64,000 bases of DNA from Gyromitra esculenta (lineage: Eukaryota; Ascomycota; Pezizomycetes; Pezizales; Discinaceae): the NCBI GenBank assembly GCA_038503075.1, contig JBCAML010000002.1, positions 2,480,001 through 2,544,000 on the forward strand, given 5' to 3'. This document shows positions 25,401-36,770 of this stretch, one piece after another. Under the pieces are notes generated by a model that was not told where the DNA came from, did not search any database, and saw nothing but the letters and a program-made list of their open reading frames with translations. Position numbers and translations under genes: made by a program. Position 1 is the first letter of the stretch. Every line of letters starts with the position of its first letter.

Positions 25401-28400
25401 GATTGCCATGAAGCTATGAATTCCCAGAGAAAAGAAATATCGCGTGGCTCATATAACCCAACCTAAGGAAGGCCTGAGTGATATTTTGGTACCATCCAAA
25501 TTCTATAGTGAGTCTGGTGGGCTACTTTCTCATTCATGGTTTTCCGGGAAGTTAGGACTGCGCCTCCGGGCAAAAGTACCGAGGTTGGAATACTCATGCG
25601 TCGCGCTTCTTTTAGCCCGTAAATTCAACTTTAATATTTACAATTCATCAACATAGCCCGGTACCAACTTACTGGACCAGTAACTCGGGTTACTATTGTT
25701 AATAAGCCATCGTGAATCAAAGAAGCTTTAATGGGGCGTTGAAGTGCCAACGAGGAAGATATGCCCCTCCCAAGTTGAATCACATGAAGAATTATAAAAA
25801 AGGTAGTTATAAAGAACGTGAATCATAGTACTTCCTTTTCATGAGATTCTGGCTACCATTGGTTGGTTCTGACCCCTTCCAAAAAAATTTATTACAGGGG
25901 TATATATTGAGCTCTTTAGGATGTAGGACTAGGAGCGCATCTCAATGTAAAAGATTATCCGTATATATTGCTTTTTCTACATTGCGATCCTGGCCTCTTT
26001 GATGTCAAATGGGCTTCGCCTATGCTTTCGCTGCGCACTTCGTGCCCCGGAATAAATTACACTCTAGCAAGCAAGGTACCTCACATGACCATCTATGCCA
26101 CTTAAGAACCAGGTTGAAAGTTCCTCTCGCAAACCTCGTTAGCGGGAGCCCTACCTATGGGAGATGGGTTGTCGAGAGGACCCCCATATCCGTTTAGAGC
26201 CCGATCTGCAGGTCCAGCTCTTTGTAAGATCGTTTTAGTACAGCCCAAGCCTCTTACGGATAACTACTCCGGACGTTTTGTCAAGTCTGGCTCGACACAG
26301 AGCCACCGCAGCTGCGGTATGTGAAGACGAGACAGAAACAAGGATTATAGGTCATCACAAGGTTGGCGATTCTAGCATTTATGGCTTACCCACCTGCAGA
26401 AGGCGTTTTGTGTTATCTCATGTATCTTGTCCCTCATCGGATTCTGTTCGAGTAGATCGAGGGAGTAGATGCAGGAGCGGGTTGACCCGTTATAATATTG
26501 ATATACAACTCGTCAACTAAGACAAGGTGGCCTAGAGCAACGCATTGCTATTAATTCTGAACACTTGAAATAACTTTGAAGATAGGACTGGAAGGGATTC
26601 CAAACCCCTTATGGCTCATTTATTCTGGAACACGTATTTAATCAAACAAATTTCGATTACAGCACTTATTAAGATCGGAATCCCTTACGTCCATAGGATT
26701 AGCGTAATTCTACTATCACTGGGTCCGAACTCGACGTTAACGTATAAGTTTTAATCAAGTGTCTTCGGGGCTTTCCAAGCAGAACCTCTCTAGGCCCACC
26801 TTTATACAAGGTTTATCCAAGAAAAGAGAAATCCATATAGTTATGCCACTGGCAGATAATCAATCTACTCGATTCTTCCATGCTTCTACAGTTTTCGACG
26901 GATAAGGCGTAACGGACTTGGGCGTGGGGCGTTGCATATCCTTCGTATAGAGTTTTTTTCGTATCTCGAACTGGTGATCTCAAATCTCGAGTATCACTGA
27001 CCCGTATTTAGGCTAGTGAGGGATTTTTTTCTTCCATGTCTTTATCAGAAAAGGGTAGCTTGCAACAACACCATTAAGATGAAGAAAAACTTTAACGTTT
27101 ATTTCAGAAGAAGGATTTGCCTAGCTCGGAATGTGTGCGGTGAACAGTCACCGAGAAACAAATGAGCTGATGGTGCTCGTAAGAGTGTAAGATCAAAGCA
27201 GGAGAGCACCAATGTCACAAAAGCAGCATCTTGCAGGAAGTCGTGTAATACTGGCGCTTCCAATCATGTGTAGAATGTCCCGGCTGAAGTAACTAAGTTA
27301 AACGAGAAGGCCAATTCGGAATGTTTTGCTTAGTCGACATCATACTGCATACACCTGTACCTCAATTCACGATTGAAATATCCTCGATGCTAAGTCTTAC
27401 CCGTTTGTGATTCATGTAGCTTAACTTTCTACTTTGCACATCGTATATTTTGGATGTAAAAATACATGTATGTGTGCGAGATCTGTATAATTACCTTAGC
27501 TGAGTACGGGCCTTCGGACATCGAGACGTTGTCGTTAATATAACGAAGCATACCTGACCCCAGTTTTTTCTCTTCCAAATAATTTATAGACGCCCGAACG
27601 CTATCGGTATTTTGAGGCTTTACTTCGGGATCCAAATACTTTCTGAAATCGCTAGACCGGTGATCCACGGTAAGAATTTAGGTCCGAAGCCGATACGGAG
27701 TCAAGTTTGGACAATTACAATCTAACCCTTAAATGTTTAAAGAGTACTACTAATTAGTATATCCGTGTTTTAAATTGTACAGCCCTGATGGGAGAATAGC
27801 TTTTGGGGGGGTGCCATATCCTTCAATAGTAATATATTTGCACCAAGCCATGTTTCGTGTGCTACATCTCAACCGATAGTTGCACATCCCTAAGCCTCTG
27901 AAATGAGATACTCTCTTCTGTGCCTGGATGAATGCAGGTTCCAAAAGTTAAGTTTAGAGTATGAGCATCAAGCCGAAGAGCAGCAACCACGACAGCCACA
28001 ACGGTCCAGATTCAAGCAGCGAGATATCCTATCTTGAGAGTATGCGGTACGTCTTGTTACGATTTTGCACACTGAGAGACATGGCATGCTTGCGAGTACC
28101 CGATCCTTGCGCTTACCCGCCCACACTAGGGGAGTACCCACTGCTGTCGCTACCCACCACTGTCACTCTTGTCAGTTGCAGGGGTGGGCCCCATCATCTC
28201 CACAAAAGTCGATACGTCACATCAGACTCTCCGCTTCCTAGGTTTCTGGGGGGAATCCCCCAGATTACAAGCACCGACATTGCGCCCGAATTCTCCCCCC
28301 AATCCCTGGCATTCCCGCTGCCCAGCAGCCATCCCCACACCCCAGGCTATCGTACACACTTACAAATGTTCCTATGTAGCGCATTTTGGCCAAGAGAATT

Positions 28401-28431
28401 GGTGCTCCATAATGTATGAACGTCTTATTTA

Positions 28432-28530
28432 TGTATGTATGCATGCGTGCCTGTGTAGCCTGTGGTGTGTATGTATGTGGAATATGTATGTATGTGGGTG
28501 TGGGCGTGTATGTGGGTGTGGGTGTGTGCA
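28432..28530. repeat. GTAT/GTGTGGGTGT-rich low-complexity tract
   Basis: An imperfect mix of GTAT, TGTGTG and GTGGGTGT units lies about 1 kb upstream of the zinc-cluster gene, in its probable promoter region. Confidence 0.8.
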
Positions 28531-28588
28531 TGTACTCTACTTTACATCATCGACTAAGCACCCTGTTCTCAACATCCCCCCTCCCCGG

Positions 28589-28598
28589 CCAATATTGG
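28589..28598. promoter_or_regulatory. CCAATATTGG palindrome upstream of the zinc-cluster gene
   Basis: A perfect 10-bp palindrome embedding two opposed CCAAT-like halves, about 820 bp upstream of the provisional ATG. The same 10 bases recur in intron 1 at 29874-29883. A regulatory role is inferred from position only. Confidence 0.3.
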
Positions 28599-29412
28599 GC
28601 TCTCCCTGTCGCCGGTTTTTCTTTTCCCCCTTGCTGTCCCCTTTCGTCCAGGTCCGCCTTTCTCTGCTCGTCACCCCGCAGAAGTTTATATAAAAAAAAG
28701 ACACAGTCGGTCTCGGAGGGCGACAAGCAGATAACTCTCCACCCCCCAAATACTCTTATCCTCGTCCTATCCCATCCTCTCATCCCCCTTCCTCCCCACC
28801 CAGGAAATCTTCAGGGCCACAGTAGTAATATCGGAGAGAGCTGTGGTAGGTAATTCCAAGTTCTTTGTGTATATTTCGCCAATGAGTTCGCTATATGGAC
28901 TGACCAAGGTTTAAAGTGTGAAAGGCCCACCTGGTCCAATCGCCACCTCTGCCTGTCCCCGTATCATATATATATTGGGTTTCTGGGAAAGAGCTGCGAC
29001 ACGGAGCAACCCACTTCGACGGCGATCGCTCTATCCCAAGCATTGCCCTTCAATTTACGGCCTTGGGAAGAACGTGGACAGTTGCCACACTGTATCCTTT
29101 AAAACAGACTACTCGGGACCGACGGGAAGCAGCCACTTGATTGTGCTCTGCTCCGGTCTTCATAGTTACCCTTTCTCTTTCGGAACCTTTCCACTCGCTG
29201 AGCCATATTACCAAAGATCATTTTTTGTGATCGAAAAAATCCCCCCCCAGCCACCCACCGTGGAGTCCATAACCATAAATCAGCCTTCGATTACGTTGGC
29301 ACCTGCACCTCGGCCCCGTCGCCGAAGCAGTCGATCCATTTACCGTCCGGCAGGTATTCGTAAGAATAGTAGTGGAAGTGATAGTGGAAGCGGGAGTCCT
29401 ATCATAAGAAGC

Positions 29413-31894
29413 ATGGGACGGATGGCGTCCATATTAGGATCATCATCACCAGACGTCTCACCAACTACTTCAGCACCACCAAATGGCCTACCGGCACTTC
29501 GCGATAGTTTCTCTCTTACTTTGTCCTCTTCCCCGTCTGGCAACGGCAGTGGCGGAGGCGGTGGAGGCGGAGGAGGAGGCGGCGGCGGCGGAGGCGGCGG
29601 CGGAGGAGGAGGAGGTAGTCTCTCAAATGGCGGAAGCACAATAACAGGAAATGGCAGTGACCACGGAGGAAATAATAATCATGAAAGAGCGCCTTCGCAA
29701 GGCTCTGATAGAGATATCTCAATGACTGGCTTATCAACAACCTCAAACGGCACGAATGGGTCGATGCCTACTCCCACAAGCAACAGGAAGAGGCAGAGTG
29801 TAGATGGAGTAGAGTATCCACGAAGACGCGCAACCATAGCGGTAAGCTAATAGCTAATTTCTCAATATTTCCCCCAATATTGGATCAATTTTATTACTAT
29901 TTCCAATATTCATTAAAAACCCTAACCCTTAAACTTCGTCTTATAAAAACTGTCGGTTTGCTAATTTCTATATGTATAGTGTGAGGTCTGTCGCTCTCGG
30001 AAGTCGCGGTGCGACGGTTCGCGACCTAAGTGTCGTCTTTGTATCGAGCTTAATGCGGAGTGTATCTACCGAGAACCTGGAATCAAGCTCGATGCTGGAG
30101 ACAAGCTTATCTTGGAGCACTTATCCCGAATCGAAAACTTGCTTCAAACCGCCTTGCCGTCAAGCCCCTCTAACAGCAACTGCAATGGCATGCCTATGTC
30201 AGCAGGATCCCCGGCAATCAGCAATGCTACTGGTATTAGCACTGAAGATATGCTCATGAAGTCAACTCTCAATCTTTCTGGCGTGGGAAGTGTGGGGAAT
30301 CCAGGACAAGTCGGCATAGGGACATGGACCAACTTTTCGAGCATGCCAAAGATTCATACCACACCTGCCCTTCATCTCCTTCAATGGCCGAAAATATCAC
30401 AATTAGTCTCCCGCCCCTACAGTCCATCACATCTTCTCCAACTTGAATTAGCACGAACTCCTTTGCAGCTAAATACTTCCTTGACACTCGATTTGTCTAA
30501 TACTGCGGCCTATGTACAAGCTTTCTTTGAGCGAGTTAATGTATGGTATGCTTGTGTTAATCCTTACAACTGGACGAGCTACTATCGCACAGCACTTTCC
30601 CAGGGGTTCCGAAGTGGGCCTGAGAGCTGTATAGTATTGTTGGTGCTAGCACTTGGCTGTGCTAGCACTAGAGGCAGCATTTCTCGAATTTCACAGGATG
30701 AGGACCCACCTGGAATGTCGTATTTCTCAGCTGCTTGGGGGCTACTTCCATCCCTCATGACCAGGACGACAATGATATCTGCCCAATGCATGATTCTCAC
30801 GTCGGCGTACTTATTCTATATAGTCAGGCCCCTAGAAGCTTGGACTTTACTCAGTAGCACTAGCATGAAATTGCAGCTACTTTTGAGCACCAACCCCCCA
30901 GCTATGCTGCCAACGGCTAGCAGAGAGTTGAGTGAGAGGGTGTACTGGAATGCCCTGTTGTTCGAAAGGTACATACATCCTAGCTATTTTCAGCTACATT
31001 AAACTAATCATGACCAGTGATCTCCTTGCCGAGCTCGAATTGCCCCATTCGGGTATTGTTCAATTCGAAGAATCTGTGGGATTGCCTTGTGGTTTTGAGG
31101 AGGAAGATGAAGAGCCTGTCGGCGGTGGTCGTGACGATTTGTGGTATTTCCTTGCTGAGATTGCTTTACGTCGGTTACTCAACCGCGTGAGTCATCTCAT
31201 TTACTCCAAGGGAACATCGACGGCCATATCCTCCTTGGCGCCCATTGTTGCGGAACTCGATTACCAGCTTACACAGTGGTATGAGAGTCTACCAATACCA
31301 GTCCAATTTCCACACAGTAGGATTATGTTGTCGAATCCGGTCCAAACGGTTTTGCGGTTAAGGTATTTTGCCTGCAGGACTATTATATTTAGGCCCTATA
31401 TCCTTGCTGTACTTGAAAACGAAAAGCTTGGGATGGATAGTACTGTTCGGGAGAACTGCCGGAAGTGCCTAGAGGCATGCATTCGACAGTTGGAGCATAT
31501 CACAGAGCAGTAAGCAAACCTTAATCTAGTATAGCCAAAATCGTTCTTTTTACTAACGCGATAACATAGTCATGCTGGACATATGCCCTACCTCTGGCAG
31601 GGAGCATTATCGTGGGTCTATCTAATTCGCAATCAATCTTCGAGTTCCCGAAGTAGCTAACCTTTTTTCAGTATTGTGTCGCAGTCACTCCTCGTTATGG
31701 GAGCAACGATGTCTCCATCACTTTCTTCGGTTCTCCCAGCGCCCGAACAAATGGACGTGATGTTCCAAGACGTTATCGAAGAGGTTGAACGTTACGCTCA
31801 TCTGGCCCCCAGCCTGAGGATGTCAGCAGAAATCATCCGAGAGGCCGAAGAAAGAAGACAAGTCTACCTGCGCAATACTGGAATGAGGGTATAA
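29413..31894 (+). CDS. Zn2Cys6 fungal transcription factor
   Basis: Model: join(29413..29841, 29980..30968, 31018..31509, 31570..31611, 31672..31894), 724 aa in one frame. Introns are 138, 49, 60 and 60 bp with GT...AG ends. The zinc cluster sits at the first splice junction: Cys144, 147, 154, 161, 164 and 171 (spacing CX2CX6CX6CX2CX6C). It follows a basic block EYPRRRATIA and is followed by GIKLDAGDKLILEHLSRIE, a linker/dimerisation block typical of one conserved fungal subfamily. The rest contains a fungal-specific transcription factor (middle homology) domain. The N-terminal exon is low complexity, with 22 consecutive Gly codons at 29551-29616. The start is uncertain. The frame stays open and coding-like upstream to about 29250 (IPPQPPTVESITINQPSITL), so an upstream exon is likely. 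Expected role: nuclear DNA-binding regulator. Its targets cannot be inferred. Confidence 0.88.
29551..29616 (+). repeat. 22-codon polyglycine (GGN) tract in the zinc-cluster gene
   Basis: Twenty-two consecutive GGC/GGA/GGT codons lie in frame in exon 1. The mixture of third bases shows it is not a pure microsatellite. Selection for Gly, or old slippage followed by substitution, could produce it. Confidence 0.95.
29874..29883. promoter_or_regulatory. CCAATATTGG palindrome in intron 1 of the zinc-cluster gene
   Basis: The second exact copy of the palindrome found upstream at 28589-28598. It lies in the 138-bp first intron, near a telomere-like AACCCTAACCC string at about 29918. Confidence 0.3.
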
Positions 31895-33270
31895 TTTCAA
31901 GCACAATACAATACGAAACTCCTAAGCAACATATAATCGCCTGAAAACTATCTTTAGTGTATGGAATTATGGTCTATTGGCTATACTGCACAGATGCAAA
32001 AAACTGGTGCTGCTTAGTTCCTTATGTATTGAGTGGAAGACGATGTCTGGCTTTCCTTAATTACCTGTTTTAGCACCTACTAAGTCGATGTTATCGGTCG
32101 TCTATGCTTAAGGGCCCTTATTTACGATCTTTTGTACTAAGCACGTCGTGCTCTCTCATGTTTTTATTTATTTCCTTCCTTCTTGGCAGTTGGAGGTTTT
32201 GTGTTTTTTTCTTCTCTCTTCTATGTACTTATGATTTCTGGCAGGATTGGGGGCGCGGGGGTTGCTTTTTCGCACATGGGGGACACAGGGAGGTGGGGTA
32301 GCGGGATATTCTTATTTCTACATTCTAAATATTTGAGGGTCTCGGGAGACTCGGTTTTTGGTTTTTTTTTTCTTTTCCTTTTCTTTCAGAAGGCTACCTT
32401 GAAAAATCCAGGGTGGCCAAAGAAAGATACTTGTGGGCAAAAAGTATTAAAAGGAAGCAGGATGGTTTGCATTTCGTACATAGGTATCTTGGCTGGGTGG
32501 GCGGCTGGGAAGATTTGGTGTTTTGCTTCTGCGTGGATAGGTTGATACTGGATCGGGCCCTGGGGACCTTTTTTTTTGTCAAATAATAAGATATCATTTG
32601 ATCAGCCCGGTGTATCCGAGTCGACCGGCAAGCATTTTGAGGCACTTTTTTTTATTTACCATCAAGATCGTGTTGATCGTGGATCGTAACTTGGCATCTT
32701 AATACACGACAGTCCCACCAACCTATTTCACTATTGAGAATGCAACTGACGATATCATATCACCGACATTCACATTTTCTCCAGAGGCTAGCCTTCCAGG
32801 GGTTCAACAACTACATAGACCCACAATCTATTTACGCGAGAGAATCAAACGATGCGTTAGACCATAGCCATTACCCCCACTTGCAATTCCTCGTCGGTTT
32901 CCTAGGTTACGCAGGCGGGTAATGTTTTTTCCGCCCCTCTTCTTCAGCTTAGATCGTCGTTTAAAGGGCCCTTTGATCCACTGATCACACCAAAGATACG
33001 GATCTCAGCACTCTCTAATAGACTGAGTAGTTTCCCCACGGGGACCCCGGTAAGGTATTGCAGTAAATGAACGTTTGTAATGTGTTGCTGCATTGCTACA
33101 TGTGACTGGGAGTTTACAGTAGGTAGCAACTTTTTTTTTTTTCCCTTTAGGAACTAACATGCACACACATAAGGGACAGGGCAAGCATGTATGTTGACTT
33201 CAACATCTCGGCTCGTCCGATAAACTAAAATAAAAAAACCTAATTTAAGGGAGTTGTTTCTTTTCTCTTC

Positions 33271-33294
33271 TTTCTTTCTTTCTTTCTTTCTTTC
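33271..33294. repeat. TTTC tetranucleotide microsatellite
   Basis: Six TTTC units are preceded by a T/C-rich tract. Confidence 0.95.
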
Positions 33295-33926
33295 GCGCCC
33301 TCAATTGCAGTCATACGCTTATTATGACGATGTTGCTGTTGCCCCGATAAGGACTAGGTTAGTTGATGTGCATTTCTCGTAGTATGGGGAGGCTAAAAGA
33401 CTCTGATTGTAGAAAGTTCAACAAAGCCATGCACTCCTCATAAGTTAGTATACGCATGTACATGATCTAAATCAGCGAAGATACTTAATTACAAATGCTC
33501 GCGAGGATGAGTAACACAGTAGTAAGATTAGTCTCCCGATGAAACAAAACCCATGTGGTAAAGTTGCAGAAGGTTAGGTTTGATAGAAGTGGTATACCTT
33601 AGGAAAGTGAGTGCTTTTTCTCAAAATAGCTGACTAAACTGTCCGTGAGGGGGGCATGCACAGATATCTTTCTTGATTACAAAACTGGGTTGTTTTATTC
33701 CTCTACTTAAATGCCTTGTCTCTCAAACCTAGTACCTGTTAATGTTTCCCATCTCGCGGGTCGCTGAATGCTGATGGAGGAAATTTCCGAGGATTTCTTT
33801 TAAAGCTAGTCGACGGGTCATCTGTCTACAAGGTGCGCTGCAAGCTTCTTTGACGCGGATTAATAGATTGCATCGACTTTAGAAAAACATCTCATGGATA
33901 AGCTCAGCCGCTCTGTGTTCCCAAAC

Positions 33927-34049
33927 CATGAAACAGCCAAAATATATTCCCTAGAATTGTTTCAAATATGTAGTCGAATTCTGGAAGTTCATGAAACAGC
34001 CAATACAATTCTTGGAATTGTTTCAAATATGTAACCGAATTCTCGAAGG
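33927..34049. repeat. Imperfect direct tandem duplication, 63-bp period
   Basis: CATGAAACAGCCAA at 33927 recurs at 33990. In each copy it is followed by a variable stretch, then GAATTGTTTCAAATATGTA and a CGAATTCT-type end. The copies differ at several positions, so the duplication is not recent. Confidence 0.9.
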
Positions 34050-36730
34050 GAAGGCATCTACCGCGCGTCAGATCAAAACATATGCGGAAGACACGACCAG
34101 GAATCTAAGTATCAATGCATGCATACTTATCCCCGAGCACCCCTGCAGCAAACCTAGGCGATCAAAAATTCTATCGCCAAGAAAATAAGAGACATCTCTG
34201 CCTAAATGCCTTGCAGCTGGTAGCTGCGGATTCCAGAGCCCGAGCAGTGCCGGTAAGGCAAAACCGAAGGGTACATGTACTTGGTAGCAATAAAGATATT
34301 CTAGCAAGCGAAGAAAGTCCATGAAAAACGCTCACCGGTGCCCTCTACAGCTCTCTCTCCTCTTGCATTTTTTTGATGGCTGGAGAGAGCGCTAGTGTTT
34401 CGTCAAACCTATTTTTTCGGAAAAATTGTATTCCATGACAGAATCTACTTCGTTCTCAGTTGCAGGTTGAATACATATATTTCCTCTGGGGAGATCTTGC
34501 AGCAAGTATCCCTAAATCTTTACGGGGATTCAGTGGCTCTTATGTTGTTCGCTATTATATTGTGAAATTTAGCCGATTTATGTTTGCTTTACTTATGTCA
34601 TCAACCCCGACCCCGACGTATTCAGCCGATTTGCCAAACTATCACGTGATGCTTACAGGAAGCTGAGTTTTAAAGACACATGATCGCGACCAAAACCGCG
34701 TGACTGCACCTGACTACGCCTGACCCCAATAATCCAATTGCGACAAGTAGAAGATAGATTAGTAATTGTATACGGGCTGAAGATACGTTAGTAATGTAAC
34801 CTGGGCATGGCCCACCGTGTGAGTTGCACTGCGTGGATCCGTAGGGAATAAATGCACATACACATAGCCACTTACTAGAACACAGGTCAGTGAAAAAGAA
34901 AAGAAAACCCACAACCTTTTTGCTAGCGACTGTAGCTAGTTCTAGTATGTATATATACGGGCGGTAGATAATTCTCTAGCGGTACTTGCTATCGACCACC
35001 AATCTAGCCCTGAGGGGTGCAGGCTGAAGAAGGGCTTGTAGTCCGCTTAGTGGCCAGTTCAAAAGTTATTACTGATATCCAAACCAGTAATTTCATCTTT
35101 CGGTAGAGGTTGACTCCACCAAGCAAAACTGAAATACCTCTAGCTCTGAGTTACTCGTCGATCTGGGAGCCTCGCTTAGTTCACAATCCGAACTACTTTC
35201 TAGAATGCCTACTGTGGAGTACATGCAGTCCCCTCGTTGACAAGATAAAGTATAGCAAAACGGTCTAGTGGAAGGAACTTCTTGCTGGCAATTTTGGGGA
35301 GCTAACTTCTTGCTGGCTCGAGGCCAGCTATTATCCCAAGTCGTTTCGAATCCATTTGCCGATCGAAGAGCTATTCCACCAAATCTACCGTTTGTCGCGT
35401 GGTTTTAACAAGTTGTTCACCGATGGGTACCGGGAGCTTATCAAAATACTCGTAGTTCCGACCACCCGGGCCATGCATATTCACGTAGCCCAGAAAACCA
35501 ACAGAAGCTGCTCGGTGCTTGGGTCCTTACTCTCCTCTTAGATTGTCCCCCGAACGGACCGAGATCCTAAATAGTTTGTCTAGACCGCCTTCCAAATTTC
35601 AGTGGTGCGACGTAATTATTTTTTGCGCTGAACATGGATACTAAGGAGGAATGGCGACAAAGTGGGAAATACTCAGGAACTTACTGTACCCCGCTCCCCA
35701 CAGTGTGTAACGTGCATTGATGGTTGAACGTGCATAAGCTATCCAAATAAAGTAAGTAGAGCCACTAAACCCTCCCTTATTGTTAGAGGAGTAGTCTTGG
35801 AGGGAATTGGGTATTGAAGTCAATATTCATAAGGTAAGGATCAGCAAACATGCATGTCTACCGTTTTTCTGAGAAGCTATGAGGCTTTTGTAACATTGCG
35901 GCTGGGAGAATTGTGTATCACAAACCCGTTTATTTGGTGCTTGTTTCCGAAAACGTTGTATACCACCCGTAGTTTTGTGTTACGGAACTCATCCGATGTC
36001 GTAACTACGAAGATGTAGGGATATTCACCACAGAATTCCCTCCCTATCCCTGAATCCCGAAAACCAGAAACAACGGTGAAGAATCCAGAGTTAAGGCAAA
36101 CCTACTTTCTCTAAGGCCACTATCTATAAACCGGTGAGGATACTAAGATCGTTGCTCTTCGCGTAGAGCTGTTCTGTAAGCTTAGTTATATCAACCTCCC
36201 TATGGTGTCAAAATAATTCTAGCTTTTGGGGCGTATTGGCCAAGCCTAAGCTTATTTTGACGTCTTAACGCACTAGCATCCCGTGGTTTGTTGATAAAAG
36301 TCCAAGTACGTAATCAGATCGAATCTACAGTTCCAAGAAGCACTAGCAGAGTTTCAAATACGTGTGCATCCACTATGGGGCTTGATTTATGCCAAGGGAT
36401 AGAACAAATAAACGCTCAATCTAGATTCTGGCTATAGGCTAGACTTCGCACTGGCTACCCCCCATAAAAGTAGGTAGGCAGGCCAATTAAAGGGACCCGG
36501 GAGTGAGGCGGGGGGGGGGCTCGCTGAAGAAAGCTGTACCCATGCATATATTGTTAAATGCCTATCGCTTTTCTTTCGAATCGTTCCACCCGCTCAATAC
36601 GTGCATATTGGGCTGTCTCGGGGATCCGGAATCTGCAAGGCAATACTCCGACGAGAGACCTGGTTACGATTTGATATCGACAAGGTCACCCTGGTCAATC
36701 ACTTAAACGGGAAATTTAACTAATATGGTG

Positions 36731-36770
36731 GATTCATAGCCAAGATGTTTGATTCAAAGCCAAGATGTTT
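36731..36770. repeat. 20-bp tandem duplication
   Basis: GATTCATAGCCAAGATGTTT is followed immediately by the same 20 bases with one change (T to A at the seventh base). Confidence 0.95.

Larger units (their letters stand above)
19433..28880. other. Gene-free interval (about 9.4 kb)
   Basis: No gene, transposon protein or RNA gene could be supported. Composition is even and AT-leaning, without the homopolymers of the first 7.6 kb. All open frames are short and lack family motifs. TACATGTA palindromes occur at 20867 and 27463. The region could be decayed repeats that no longer show coding sequence, but nothing visible proves that. Confidence 0.5.

Noticed and set aside
27961..28693. ATG-initiated frames of 152 and 174 codons upstream of the zinc-cluster gene
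   Set aside because: Overlapping frames in C/T-rich sequence with no motif. More likely the promoter/leader of the regulator.
29916..29930. Telomere-like AACCCTAACCCTT string
   Set aside because: Only about one and a half units, and inside an intron. Similar single CTAACCCT strings occur elsewhere (near 6822, 6993, 27722). Not a telomere or array.
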